Of a DNA stretch of 35,596 nucleotides, positions 1-9,017 are shown in pieces. Position 1 is the first letter of the stretch, and the number at the start of each line of letters is the position of its first letter. The DNA is from Desulfomonilaceae bacterium (GTDB taxonomy: Bacteria; Desulfobacterota; Desulfomonilia; Desulfomonilales; Desulfomonilaceae), in assembly GCA_031082285.1 (NCBI GenBank), contig JAVHLK010000004.1, positions 76,762-112,357 of the forward strand. Reading direction: 5' to 3'. The notes under the pieces were generated by a model, which had not been told where the DNA came from, did no database searches, and saw only the letters and a list, made by a program, of their open reading frames with translations. Made by a program: the position numbers and the translations under genes.

Positions 1-990
1 ACTCTGGAATTGGACGAGATTCTGAACGTGGTTCTCGAGAGTTCAATTGACACGTTGGGTGGAAAGGCTGCATGTCTGTTTCTTGCCGATGAAGAGAAGG
101 ACGTGTTCGTTCCGGTGGCCCAGCGAGGGCTGTCCGAAAGTTACCTGCACGCAAGACCAATGCGTGCGAAAAAAGTCGTGGATGAAATCCTGCAAGGAGG
201 CCACCTGTCCATCTACGACGCGGGGACCGATCCTCGACTGGAAAATCACGAAGAGAAGAAGGCCGAAGGGATTGCTTCGATATTGGTCGTTCCGGTCATT
301 ACCGCCGGCAAGACGATCGGCGTCTTATCACTGTATACCGGAGCCAAACGGGAGTTTACCGCAGACGAGATCGAATTTCAGGCGGCATTGGCTGAACAAG
401 GGGCAATGGCCATTGAGCGGGCACGACTGTTCGAGCGGATCAACCGGAACATGGAGTTCTTTTACGATCTCGCCTCGACAATCAATTCGAGTTTGGACAT
501 CAAGAAGATTCTCCACATCCTTACGGCGGACATTGCGGATACTCTTGGTCTGAAGGGAGTTGACATTCGTCTGTGGAACAAGGAGACGGGCACCCTCGAC
601 ATCGTTGCGAGCTACGCACTCAGCGAGGAATTCCTCAACAAAGGGCCCGTGTCCGCGGAGAAGGCCGTGACCCGTCAGGTACTCAACGGGGAAACGGTGG
701 TCATCAAAGATATTGCTACGGATGAGCGTGTCCAGTACCGCGATCAATCCGTCAAGGAAGGTATCGCGTCCATGCTCATCGTACCCGTCCGGGCCGGGGA
801 TGAAGTCATCGGCACTATGGGCCTGTGCAGCGGCGTTCGACAGGGGTTTCCGGAAGAAACGATTAAGCTGGCCAATGCGCTGGCGAACCAAGGCGGTCTT
901 GCCATTCAAAATGCATCCTTGTACCTGATGCTTCAGGAGGACAAGAAGAGCTTGGAACAGGATATTTGGAGTCACCGGTCCTGGTTCTGA
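1..990 (+). CDS. Double-GAF domain sensor protein (5' end outside window)
   Basis: The reading frame is open to the left edge, so the true start lies upstream. The visible part carries two GAF domains, at about residues 5-140 and 150-310 of the visible protein. Each has the pattern of a helix ending in a LDEIL or LDIKKIL-type motif, a central IRLW or FLAD strand, and a late segment with IPVRAGDEVIG or VPVITAGKTIG followed by a glycine-rich strand. GAF domains bind small ligands or mediate signalling dimers. No kinase, GGDEF or output domain follows; the protein ends shortly after the second GAF with a coiled segment and an aromatic tail (SHRSWF). It may be a stand-alone sensor or the C-terminus of a longer protein. 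The family call is firm; ligand and partner are unknown. Confidence 0.85.
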   Translation, partial: TLELDEILNVVLESSIDTLGGKAACLFLADEEKDVFVPVAQRGLSESYLHARPMRAKKVVDEILQGGHLSIYDAGTDPRLENHEEKKAEGIASILVVPVITAGKTIGVLSLYTGAKREFTADEIEFQAALAEQGAMAIERARLFERINRNMEFFYDLASTINSSLDIKKILHILTADIADTLGLKGVDIRLWNKETGTLDIVASYALSEEFLNKGPVSAEKAVTRQVLNGETVVIKDIATDERVQYRDQSVKEGIASMLIVPVRAGDEVIGTMGLCSGVRQGFPEETIKLANALANQGGLAIQNASLYLMLQEDKKSLEQDIWSHRSWF

Positions 991-1291
991 TGATGAGTCT
1001 ACGGGTTCGTTCACGGCAACCCTGCCCGAACCGATCCGGGCACCGGGATGAATTGCCGGAGAGAGGCGAGGCCCGTCCTGCCGGATGGAACGGTTTCCCG
1101 TACCCGGCGTGTCGTGGGGTGTTCCGGGCATCGGTGACCGAATGTGGGACACGGAGTACCACCTCATAGAGGCAGCGTGGAACCGAGTGCCCGGCAACGG
1201 GTTCGCCGGTTGACGCGGGTCTTGCGCAATGAGTGCTTCGTGAAGTAAACAACCGTATCACCGCCAACCGCGCGATATTGAGGATATCGGC
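991..1291. other. Intergenic region upstream of cfa
   Basis: These 301 bases separate the GAF gene from cfa. I see no convincing reading frame, no RNA gene and no clear sigma-70 promoter. GAGGA seven bases before the ATG at 1292 is a plausible ribosome binding site for cfa. The cfa promoter probably lies here but I cannot place it. Confidence 0.4.
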
Positions 1292-2404
1292 ATGGTCGAT
1301 CATCGGAGCTTTGTCGGCGATCTGCTCTCCCAATGCGGCATCACGATAAACGGATCCAACCCCTGGGATATTCATGTCCATGACGATCGCTTCTATACCC
1401 GTGTGCTTCGTCATAAGAATTTGGGGCTTGGGGAAGCGTACATGGATGGATGGTGGGATTGCGACCATGTGGATGAATTCATATGTCGCATCCTAAAGGC
1501 CAATCTGGACTCACGCGTCGTGGGGAGCCCCAAGCTTCTCTTACGAATGTTGCCGAGCTTGTTGTTCAACAGACAATCTAAACCGAGGTCTCGACAGGTT
1601 GCCGAGCGGCATTATGATGTCGGCAACGACCTGTTCATGTCGTTTCTTGACCCCTACAACCAGTACAGTTGTGCGTACTTTAAAGGAACGGACGACCTGA
1701 ACCGGGCTCAGTGCAACAAGCTCGACCTTATCGCGAAGAAGCTGGAACTCCGACCAACCGACCATGTCTTGGACATAGGCTTCGGCTGGGGAGGATTGGC
1801 CAAGTACATTGCTGAAAAATACCACTGCACGGTCACCGGAATAAACATCTCTCACGAACAGATCAGTTTCGCAAAGGAGTACTGTAAAGACCTGCCTATT
1901 CGCATCCTTCACTGCGATTATCGTGATGTAGAGGACACGTTCGACAAGATTGTGTCCGTAGGCATGTTCGAACATGTAGGCCGCAAGAACTATGCCGAGT
2001 TCATGCGGGTCGCTCATCGATGCCTTCGCGACAAAGGGATCTTCCTCCTGCACACCATAGGCAACAATGAGTCCCAGCTGGACTCGGACCCTTGGATCAC
2101 CAAGTACATATTCCCCAATGGAATGCTGCCCGGTCTCGCTCAAATCAGTAAGGCAATTGAGGGGCTGTTCGTCTTGGAAGATCTCCACAACCTCGGACCG
2201 CATTACGACAAGACGCTTATGGCTTGGGACCGGAAATTTCGGAAGTCTTGGCCGGCTCTCAAGAACGCCTACGACGAGCGTTTCAAGCGCATGTGGGAAT
2301 ACTATTTGCTCTCATGTGCCGGAGCATTCCGGGCGCGCAGCATTCAGTTGTGGCAACTCGTCCTGACCAAGTATGGAACGCCCCAACCGACATGCAGATA
2401 CTGA
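1292..2404 (+). CDS. cfa: Cyclopropane-fatty-acyl-phospholipid synthase
   Basis: This enzyme transfers the methylene carbon of S-adenosylmethionine to the double bond of unsaturated acyl chains in membrane phospholipids, giving cyclopropane fatty acids. The 370 residues match the usual family length (about 380). Visible landmarks are the N-terminal lipid-binding region with LGLGEAYMDGWW, the RHYDVGNDL motif near residue 108, the SAM-binding loop VLDIGFGWGGLAKY, VGMFEHVGRKNY (catalytic Glu and His region) and the C-terminal GAFRARSIQLWQ motif. The start is ATG 1292 with GAGGA seven bases upstream. It is transcribed alone and converges on the Sia-type operon that ends at 2499. The product acts at the inner face of the cytoplasmic membrane and is normally tied to stress or stationary phase. 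The call is secure. Confidence 0.96.
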   Translation: MVDHRSFVGDLLSQCGITINGSNPWDIHVHDDRFYTRVLRHKNLGLGEAYMDGWWDCDHVDEFICRILKANLDSRVVGSPKLLLRMLPSLLFNRQSKPRSRQVAERHYDVGNDLFMSFLDPYNQYSCAYFKGTDDLNRAQCNKLDLIAKKLELRPTDHVLDIGFGWGGLAKYIAEKYHCTVTGINISHEQISFAKEYCKDLPIRILHCDYRDVEDTFDKIVSVGMFEHVGRKNYAEFMRVAHRCLRDKGIFLLHTIGNNESQLDSDPWITKYIFPNGMLPGLAQISKAIEGLFVLEDLHNLGPHYDKTLMAWDRKFRKSWPALKNAYDERFKRMWEYYLLSCAGAFRARSIQLWQLVLTKYGTPQPTCRY

Positions 2405-2498
2405 ACGGGAGGAGCGTTCGGATCGGCACATGACCTGGGACGGTTTCAGCCGTGGCCTGACGTTCCGTCCGCCCCGTACGTCCTTTTTCGTGTGTGGA

Positions 2499-2888
2499 CT
2501 ATCGGTCTTGGATTTTGACAAGATTGAAGGATACGAACTCCAAGTCTTCCATGAACTCCTCACCCAGTTCCAGAGCGGTCTCGTCGTCCTCGTCATAGCG
2601 CCAGTTCACGTGCACCGTGTGTCCGTTGCGCGCGGCCTGTTCCAGAATGTCAAAAAGAACGAGAAAGGCTTTCGAACTGCTGCTGTTCAGATAGATGATA
2701 TCGAGATTTACCTCCGTGGGCGCGGTCTGAGTTGACGCAAAGTATTTCTTGAGCCACTCAAATACCGGAGCGAAAAACTCGGAGGCATTTTCGGGATAAG
2801 ACTTGCCCTTGATTTCCAGAATCCTATTTTCAGCGTCGAAGCATATCCATGGACTGGACTTGGTCGCTTCCACGATGAGATTATCCAT
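2499..2888 (-). CDS. siaC: SiaC-family (DUF1987) partner-switch protein
   Basis: The 129-residue protein matches the SiaC/DUF1987 family. In Pseudomonas aeruginosa, SiaC is phosphorylated by SiaB and dephosphorylated by the PP2C phosphatase SiaA, and its unphosphorylated form activates the diguanylate cyclase SiaD. The family's phosphoacceptor region is visible as YLNSSSSKAFL, residues 66-76, with Ser69 where the Pseudomonas protein has Thr. An amphipathic helix follows (LFDILEQAARNGH), then the strand VNWRYDEDDE. The ATG at 2888 is preceded by GAGGAGG. It is the last gene of the 9017-2499 operon, 214 bases after the phosphatase gene, so it may also have its own promoter. SiaB, phosphatase and cyclase partners in the same operon make the assignment strong. 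Confidence 0.88.
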   Translation of the reverse strand: MDNLIVEATKSSPWICFDAENRILEIKGKSYPENASEFFAPVFEWLKKYFASTQTAPTEVNLDIIYLNSSSSKAFLVLFDILEQAARNGHTVHVNWRYDEDDETALELGEEFMEDLEFVSFNLVKIQDR

Positions 2889-3102
2889 AATGCGGGCCTC
2901 CTCACGTCAGTCGCGCCATGTGTTGAACGGCGCCCCTCCGGCCTGTTGAGAAAATACCTTCCTCCGTCGGCGGATCGGGGGAGTGGTCGAATCAACGAGT
3001 CTCACGCGTGACTTCGGCCATATACCGAGGCACGCAAAGAAACTCTGCACCAAAGACGAGCGTCCCGGTGGGACCTCCTCGCAAATGCCCTGAAAACCTC
3101 GC

Positions 3103-4254
3103 TCACACGACGAATCCTACGACGGTCATGTCATCGAGTTGGACTTCCTTGCCACGATATTCGGCGATCTCTTGTTCCAGGATCGACTTCTGTCGGCTCA
3201 TCGGCTCTTCATGAATCTCCCGGAGCAGCCTCGTGAAGGCACGTCGCCCAAAGGATAATCCTTTCGGGCCTCCGATTTGGTCCGTGATGCCGTCGGTGTT
3301 CATGTAAAACCGCATTGAAGGATCCAGCCGGATCGAATGATTCGTAAACCGGTACTCCGGATCGGATGACCTGTAACCGATGCTCTGTTTGTCTCCCTTC
3401 ATTTCATGAATTTCACCGTGCAGGGAGTAGTACAATCGAATCCCTGCACCGGCGAACGTCAGAAGGCCTTTGGCCTGGTCCACACGGCACAAGCCCAGAT
3501 CCAATCCGTCATTGGATTTTGCTTCGGGACTCTGCTGGTTGAGAGATCTTCGCATTAGATTGTTCAATTCATGCAGAACCAGAGCAGGGTCGTCGTGTCC
3601 CACATCCTGGAGCACGCGGCTCAGTGAAGACCCCGCGATCATGGTCATCATGCCTCCCGGCACGCCGTGGCCCGTGCAATCCATGACGGAGATCAAGAAG
3701 CCGTCATTGAGGGACCGGAAAAAGAAAAGATCTCCGCTCACAATGTCCTTCGGGTTCCAGATGAAGAAGAAATCCCCAAGTTCGGCACCCATTTCTTCCG
3801 TATCGGGAAGAAAGGAAAGCTGTATGGTGCGTGCATACCTCATGCTCGCCATAATCTTTGAGTTGGCTTCCTTCAATGCGTGTTCGGCCCGTTTCTTTTC
3901 TTTCAACGAGTCGATCATGGAATTAAACGCTTCGGAGAACTCCCCCAGGAAATCGACTCGTTGGCTGAGATCCCCTTTGGCAACCTGCTGTGTCTGCCAG
4001 GTAAGGTGCCTCAGGTTGGAGTGCAACTGTTTGTACGGAGAAATCAAGAGATTGCGCGGGGGCACGTGAACGTCAAGGTTGCCCTGTCCGAGTGCGGTTA
4101 CAAAATCATGTGCATCGGCAAATGCCTCGATAAGGGAATTCGTCACCCGACAGAGCTGAGCCATGTCGTCGTCATCGCCTGCCGCGGGGACTATGGGAGA
4201 AGGTACCTCCCCATGGAGCAGACGGTCGAGTGCATCACGGATTTCGCCTATCAT
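3103..4254 (-). CDS. PP2C/SpoIIE-type serine phosphatase, SiaA-like
   Basis: The 383-residue protein has an N-terminal helical region, a HAMP-like segment (about residues 75-120, KGDLSQRVDFLGEFSEAFN) and a C-terminal PP2C/SpoIIE domain. Metal-binding motifs are intact: VSGDLFFF, DCTGHGVPGGMM, NTDGITDQ and LDDMT. It should remove phosphate from Ser or Thr of a regulatory protein, most likely the neighbouring SiaC. Unlike Pseudomonas SiaA, I see no membrane segments or periplasmic sensor, so this version appears cytoplasmic and must take its input from another protein, perhaps the operon's hybrid kinase or V4R protein. It starts at ATG 4254, 24 bases after the V4R gene. Phosphatase activity is well supported; SiaC as substrate is inferred from operon content. 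Confidence 0.9.
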   Translation of the reverse strand: MIGEIRDALDRLLHGEVPSPIVPAAGDDDDMAQLCRVTNSLIEAFADAHDFVTALGQGNLDVHVPPRNLLISPYKQLHSNLRHLTWQTQQVAKGDLSQRVDFLGEFSEAFNSMIDSLKEKKRAEHALKEANSKIMASMRYARTIQLSFLPDTEEMGAELGDFFFIWNPKDIVSGDLFFFRSLNDGFLISVMDCTGHGVPGGMMTMIAGSSLSRVLQDVGHDDPALVLHELNNLMRRSLNQQSPEAKSNDGLDLGLCRVDQAKGLLTFAGAGIRLYYSLHGEIHEMKGDKQSIGYRSSDPEYRFTNHSIRLDPSMRFYMNTDGITDQIGGPKGLSFGRRAFTRLLREIHEEPMSRQKSILEQEIAEYRGKEVQLDDMTVVGFVV

Positions 4255-4278
4255 ACCGGCCTCTGCGCAGTTTCGCAG

Positions 4279-4812
4279 CTATTGAGATTCCTTCAACCGG
4301 GCGGAGAACCTGCACGTCCTGTCGCCGGTAGCCCAGCAATCTATTTCCTTAACGACAAACTGCTTGTTCGTATAGGTCTCGAGTATCCCCTCAATGAAGC
4401 CTTCGTCATACTCGCAAACCGTTTCACCCTTCATAGGAAGTCCCGAGCAGTCCAAGTCTTCCGACACCGTCAGGACGAACTCCATCGTATCAATGTCGGC
4501 CTTTTCGATTCTTAGAATTCCGACGCCCAACGTCTTGAGCTTTTCTTGGAGCGAAGCAATGAATTTCCCGAACTCGAGGTTGGTGTCCAACATGTTCTTG
4601 CAGAATTCCGTGCCGGCAAGCTTGCCCGCCAGTATAAGCACTATTTTTGCTTCTTCGGCGCTATACTTGGCGGCCAAGACGTCTCGCATCGTATACTGCA
4701 TGAGTCGATAGACGGCCACCGAGGTTTGATTCCCGAGGTTCGGTCGTCCTTTCTGTATATCTCCAAGATCTTTCCACTGGAATCGGTACGCGGTACGTTC
4801 GCCTTCAGACAT
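4279..4812 (-). CDS. V4R (4-vinyl reductase) domain sensor protein
   Basis: The start is ATG 4812, chosen because GGAGGAGG lies just upstream; an in-frame ATG at 4833 has no such site. The 177-residue product is a single V4R-type domain. The C-terminal cysteine pattern typical of this fold is present: DLDCSG, ETVCEYDEG, EIDCWATGDRTC. These cysteines usually bind zinc or a small hydrophobic ligand, and V4R domains act as ligand sensors or protein-protein adaptors beside signalling proteins. It sits between the receiver-GGDEF protein and the phosphatase, so it probably feeds a signal into the SiaC switch. Ligand and partner cannot be told from sequence. Confidence 0.82.
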   Translation of the reverse strand: MSEGERTAYRFQWKDLGDIQKGRPNLGNQTSVAVYRLMQYTMRDVLAAKYSAEEAKIVLILAGKLAGTEFCKNMLDTNLEFGKFIASLQEKLKTLGVGILRIEKADIDTMEFVLTVSEDLDCSGLPMKGETVCEYDEGFIEGILETYTNKQFVVKEIDCWATGDRTCRFSARLKESQ

Positions 4813-4944
4813 GACGGTCCTCCTCCGAAACATTGCAGCCCCGCACAGTCACGTGCAAGTACTCGATCGCGGCGCTCGATCGTCCGCCGCGGTCTAAAGT
4901 TACCACTTTCTCGCCTTCAAAAACAGATCCCAAAGCGAATTATC

Positions 4945-5937
4945 TCAGCGGTACGTGTAGCCGCCCGTAGTTCCTTGACGCCGGTCGAGAAACAGGTTAC
5001 TGCCCGGAATCGCTTTGGCCATTTTCTTGGCCTCCGCGCATGCAGAAGCCACTTCAAGGCAATGGTCCCATTTGTTCGGTGCGACATGTACTCCCGCCAT
5101 GCTCAGGGACACCAGGGGGAAACGGTGCTTTCGTCCTTGTCGATCGGTGATGACGATGCCGTTCCGTTCCTTTGCCTCTCCTTCATAGAACGCACCGATT
5201 CCTCCGTCGAATTTCTTGACGATTTCTTCACCCAAAGCCTGAGCCTGGTCGGACTGAACAATGAGCACAAAGTCATCTCCGCCGATGTGACCGAGAAACC
5301 CCTCGGAACGGCACACCGTATCGAGCGCGTTTCTCAGTACCGTCGCGGTGAATTGAATGAGTTGATCGCCTGCAGAAAAGCCGTACCGGTCGTTGTACGC
5401 CTTGAAATTGTCAAGATCGCAATAAATCACTGTGCGGGCGTCGCCCCGTTTGATTGCTTCCTGAATTCTCTTTGCTATGGTGTTGTTTCCCGGAAGCTGT
5501 GTCAAAGGATTCGCGTCAAGGGCAAGCTCCCGGAGACGGTCAAGCTCCACCAACGCTTCATGCAGCCGAACGTGTGTCCGCACCCTGGCAAGGAGCTCCG
5601 CGGGGTTGACCGGTTTGGTGATATAATCTACCCCGCCTGCCTCGAAGCCCTGAAGCACGTCCTGTGTAGTCGTTCGAGCGGTGATGAACAGGACCGGAAT
5701 GTCCGCGGTTCGTGTGTCCTCTTTGAGCCTTCGGCACAAGGCGAATCCGTCCATCTCGGGCATCATGACGTCGAGCAGGAAGATGTCCGGGGTCGTCTCT
5801 TCTACGATCTCCAACGCTTCACGTGCGTTTTCCGCTGCAAGCACTTCATACCCCGCGGCTCCGAGGGTTCGGAGCAGGACTGCGAGGTTATCCGGCATGT
5901 CGTCCACCACGAGCACCGTACGTTGCCGATCGATCAT
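4945..5937 (-). CDS. Response regulator with GGDEF (diguanylate cyclase) output
   Basis: Residues 1-125 are a CheY-like receiver with the acidic pair VVDDMPDN, phosphoacceptor Asp in FLLDVMMPEMDG, FITAR and the conserved Lys in YITKPVNP. Residues about 140-300 are a GGDEF domain with LTQLPGN, YCDLDNFKAYNDRYG and the active-site variant GGDDF (GHIGGDDFVLI), compatible with c-di-GMP synthesis. The inhibitory I-site RxxD is not kept; the four residues there read RSEG. The gene starts by ATGA overlap with the stop of the hybrid kinase gene, so the two are translationally coupled and the kinase is the natural phosphodonor. In a Sia-type operon it takes the place of the cyclase SiaD, but with a receiver domain in front. 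Confidence 0.9.
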   Translation of the reverse strand: MIDRQRTVLVVDDMPDNLAVLLRTLGAAGYEVLAAENAREALEIVEETTPDIFLLDVMMPEMDGFALCRRLKEDTRTADIPVLFITARTTTQDVLQGFEAGGVDYITKPVNPAELLARVRTHVRLHEALVELDRLRELALDANPLTQLPGNNTIAKRIQEAIKRGDARTVIYCDLDNFKAYNDRYGFSAGDQLIQFTATVLRNALDTVCRSEGFLGHIGGDDFVLIVQSDQAQALGEEIVKKFDGGIGAFYEGEAKERNGIVITDRQGRKHRFPLVSLSMAGVHVAPNKWDHCLEVASACAEAKKMAKAIPGSNLFLDRRQGTTGGYTYR

Positions 5938-8411
5938 CCTTCCACCTCCGCGGACTCGATCAGCCTTTCAACGGCGGCCCTCATACCCTGAAGATCCCCT
6001 TGCTTGACCTTCCTTCCAACTTCATTGGCAGCTGCGGCAACGTGATGTCGGCCATGGCTGTTCGCCGCCTCAGCCAGGGTTGCAGCAAGCTCCATGATCT
6101 GTGTGAGGCTTCGTCTCCGGACCGCGGAGGTGAGGTTCCGGACGAGTTCCTCGATCCGACCGGAAGGGTCCCTATCGGTCGGCCTGCCTGCCGACGGAGC
6201 CCGCGAATCCTCGTCGCCTACCGACGCGGCGGGTGTCGTGTCCTCCTCGTCTTGCCCGGGCGATTCTTTGAGCCTGGAAGCCGAATTTTGATCCCGGCAA
6301 TGCTTGGAGACGATTTCTTGTAAGGTCTTGCCACCGATCGGTTTTGTAATGTAGTCGTCCATGCCGGCTTCAAGGCATCGTTCACGATCTCCTTTCATGG
6401 CCGATCCGGTCAACGCAACAATCGGGACGGCAAACCCTTCGGCTCTCAGTGCCCGGGCGGCATCCAATCCGCTCATCTTCGGCAGCCGTATGTCCATGAG
6501 GACCAGATCGAATATGCCGCTTCGTGCCATTTGAACCGCACTGTCACCATCTTCCGCGATATGCGTTTCATGTCCCATCCGGGAAAGCATCAAGCCGGTC
6601 ATTTTTTGACTCACCGGATTGTCCTCGGCAAGCAGAACGCGCAAACCGGCAATCGACGATCTATCACGTGTTCTTCCGGCCGCGCTCCGGGTCTCCGCGT
6701 TGCCACGATGAAGGGCTTTGCGTATCGTGGAGACAAGCACACGTCTGCGAACCGGTTTGACCAAGCGTCCTTCGAACAGGTCCGCCGTGATCTCGCCGGA
6801 TCTTGCGGCAGAAGAGTAGCGACTGAGGGCCACCATAGGGGGGCGAGAGTCGGAATGCTCCTTGAGAACCCTCTCCGCAAATCCCCGCCCGTCCATGATC
6901 GGCATCTGCATCTCTACGATGACCAGGTCAACACTTCGGGAACTCAGAAGATCGAGGCCTTCTTGACCGGTTCCCGTCCACAGGCACTCCATGCCCGTCT
7001 CTCGGACCATGTCTTGCAGAATTCGTGAGGACCTCGCGTCGTCACCCACTATCAACACGGTCTTTCCCTGAAACTCGTCGACGGGGACCGGCTCCTGTTC
7101 AACTAAGCCTTGAGATCCGAGCGTCTTGAGCCATACGTGAAACGCAAACGTGGAGCCCTCACCCAATCGACTGCTCACCGAAATGTCTCCCCCCATGAGC
7201 CGAACCAGACGTCTGCTGATGGCTAGTCCCAGTCCCGTACCGCCTTGCTTGCGGGCACTGGTTCCATCCACCTGAGAAAACAGATCGAACACCGATTCCT
7301 GTGCACTCAGTGGGATGCCGGGACCCGTATCGTGAATGTTCACCTCAATCCGAATCTGCTCGTCCGTCCGGGCGACCGTGCGCGCGGTCGTGAGGATCTC
7401 TCCATGATCGGTGAATTTGATCGCATTGCTCATCAAGTTGGTCAGGACCTGTTGTAGGCGAGTGGGATCGCCCATCACCTGTTGCGGGACGTCCTTGATA
7501 TCGCAGAGTATCTGAACACCTTTCTTTTCGGCCCATGGACGGTGCAGCTCGCTTACCTCGAAGATGAGGTTTTCCAGACTGAAGGGGATGTGGTCAAGTT
7601 CGATCTTGTCCGCTTCTATCTTGGATAAGTCAAGAATATCATTGATGAGGACAAGGAGCGTGTCCCCACAGCGCTTTATTGAGTCAAGGGCATCGCGCTG
7701 CTCATCGGTCAGTTCTTCTTCCAGCAATATTTCCGTAAACCCCGAAATGGCATTCAACGGTGTCCGCATTTCGTGACTCATGGTGGCAAGAAACCTGCTC
7801 TTCGCATGATCGGCCGCTTCCGCCGCTTCCCGGGCCTGCATGAGCTCGGTTACGTCCACAACGGACACAATGCCGCCGACGATTTCTCCGGACGAGCCCT
7901 TCACGGGAGCTGCGTTTCCGAGCGCGCTGACGATCCGACCCTCCTTGCCCATGATGGAACATTCCCTCGAAAAGACCGGTTCGGACGGGCAGCAAGGAAA
8001 AGCCGAGGAGGCGTCTTCCGACGCGGGCATGAACAGATCGGAAAAGGCTTTTCCCACGAGTTCTTGTTTGGAAAAACCCGTCATGGAACACAGAGCGTCG
8101 CTGACTCGGTCGATCACATGGTTGGAATCTACGGTAAATATCCCTGTGGCAGCCGTTGTCAGCAGTTGAGCCTGAAGCCGGTTTGCCCCTCTGAGTTCCT
8201 CGTTCAGACGGTTCAGATCCTTTTGCATCAGATCGCCGATGTTCACAAGACGCCTGGTCTGAACAAGGAGCTTCTTGTAACTACCGAGAAGCTTTTCATA
8301 AGGCAGCGAAGCCACCGCTTCCCGGAACCGACCCGAGGAAAGGTGCTCCATTGCCTCTCGGATTGTCTCTTCTTCTTGTAGAAAAAGAGCGTCACCTCCA
8401 TCGGTCATCAT
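5934..8411 (-). CDS. Hybrid sensor histidine kinase (PAS-HisKA-HATPase-REC-REC)
   Basis: This 825-residue soluble kinase has a PAS domain (about 80-195), HisKA with FLATMSHEMRTPLNA (His213), HATPase_c with the N box (LMSNAIKFT), DTGPGIP and GGTGLGLAISR, then two receivers (about 449-565 and 590-705). The second receiver is canonical (LLAEDN, LMDIRLPKMSG with Asp640). In the first, the phosphoacceptor position is Glu500 (VIVEMQMPIMDG) while the Lys in VKPV is kept, so it probably cannot be phosphorylated and may mimic the phosphorylated state. The helical tail, residues 750-825, is a possible degenerate HPt module without the usual phospho-His motif. There are no membrane segments, so sensing is likely internal. 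It is coupled by ATGA overlap to the receiver-GGDEF gene and lies 54 bases after the SiaB gene. Confidence 0.93.
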   Translation of the reverse strand: MMTDGGDALFLQEEETIREAMEHLSSGRFREAVASLPYEKLLGSYKKLLVQTRRLVNIGDLMQKDLNRLNEELRGANRLQAQLLTTAATGIFTVDSNHVIDRVSDALCSMTGFSKQELVGKAFSDLFMPASEDASSAFPCCPSEPVFSRECSIMGKEGRIVSALGNAAPVKGSSGEIVGGIVSVVDVTELMQAREAAEAADHAKSRFLATMSHEMRTPLNAISGFTEILLEEELTDEQRDALDSIKRCGDTLLVLINDILDLSKIEADKIELDHIPFSLENLIFEVSELHRPWAEKKGVQILCDIKDVPQQVMGDPTRLQQVLTNLMSNAIKFTDHGEILTTARTVARTDEQIRIEVNIHDTGPGIPLSAQESVFDLFSQVDGTSARKQGGTGLGLAISRRLVRLMGGDISVSSRLGEGSTFAFHVWLKTLGSQGLVEQEPVPVDEFQGKTVLIVGDDARSSRILQDMVRETGMECLWTGTGQEGLDLLSSRSVDLVIVEMQMPIMDGRGFAERVLKEHSDSRPPMVALSRYSSAARSGEITADLFEGRLVKPVRRRVLVSTIRKALHRGNAETRSAAGRTRDRSSIAGLRVLLAEDNPVSQKMTGLMLSRMGHETHIAEDGDSAVQMARSGIFDLVLMDIRLPKMSGLDAARALRAEGFAVPIVALTGSAMKGDRERCLEAGMDDYITKPIGGKTLQEIVSKHCRDQNSASRLKESPGQDEEDTTPAASVGDEDSRAPSAGRPTDRDPSGRIEELVRNLTSAVRRRSLTQIMELAATLAEAANSHGRHHVAAAANEVGRKVKQGDLQGMRAAVERLIESAEVEG

Positions 8412-8465
8412 TGGGCCTCCGGTCTATTTTCAGACCTATCAAATTCCGCATTCAGCGTCCCTAAT

Positions 8466-9017
8466 TCAAATGATTGTGGTCAGTGAAAAAAAAGATCTCT
8501 CATCGTTCACCCGCGTGATGTCAAAATCAAGCGGTTCGCTCGCCTTACGGGCCATCTCGATGAACCCCAGTCCCGAGCCTTTCCCCGTACCGACGGATCT
8601 TGCCGTCTTGCGTCGTTCCTTGAAGTGGGCCTTAAGTTGTTGCTTGTCCATGGACTGCAATTCCCGCAACGTCCGACTCAATTCCTCGGACCTTTCATTT
8701 TCAATGTAGTTTCCGCACCGCACGTAAAACCGCCCGTCTTCAATCCCCACGAGGATGATGCCGAAACGGAGTTCCTCGGAATCGTCACTCTCAACTTTGA
8801 TTATTTCGGCAGAGTGACTGACAATGTTTTGCATCTGTTCGACGAAGATCGGAAACACTTTGCCTATGACACTGATTTCGTGACCCTCGATCTCCATTCT
8901 GTGCCATAAGGTCTCCCCTATGCCCTCGACGATACTCTGCGACGCGGATCCGCAGAAACAGAAGATGATCCCCTCTTTGGTCAGATTCTTGTACAGGTCA
9001 AACATATTGAGTTCCAT
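8466..9017 (-). CDS. siaB: SiaB-family protein kinase
   Basis: This 183-residue protein belongs to the SiaB family, the partner-switch kinase that phosphorylates SiaC. Recognisable elements are the N-terminal IIFCFCGSAS, a central FVEQMQNIVSHSAEI helix that plays the N-box role of a GHKL-like fold, and the late glycine-rich GTGKGSGLGFIEMARK (about residues 142-157), followed by the FFSLTTII strand. It is the first gene of the operon. GGAGG lies 10 bases before ATG 9017. With SiaC and the PP2C phosphatase downstream, the complete kinase, phosphatase and substrate triad is present in one operon. Confidence 0.87.
   Translation of the reverse strand: MELNMFDLYKNLTKEGIIFCFCGSASQSIVEGIGETLWHRMEIEGHEISVIGKVFPIFVEQMQNIVSHSAEIIKVESDDSEELRFGIILVGIEDGRFYVRCGNYIENERSEELSRTLRELQSMDKQQLKAHFKERRKTARSVGTGKGSGLGFIEMARKASEPLDFDITRVNDERSFFSLTTII

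Noticed and set aside
328-1468. Long minus-strand open frames opposite the GAF gene and the intergenic region
   Set aside because: They overlap the GAF and cfa genes, have no family resemblance and have an arginine/proline/serine-rich composition typical of antisense frames in GC-rich DNA.
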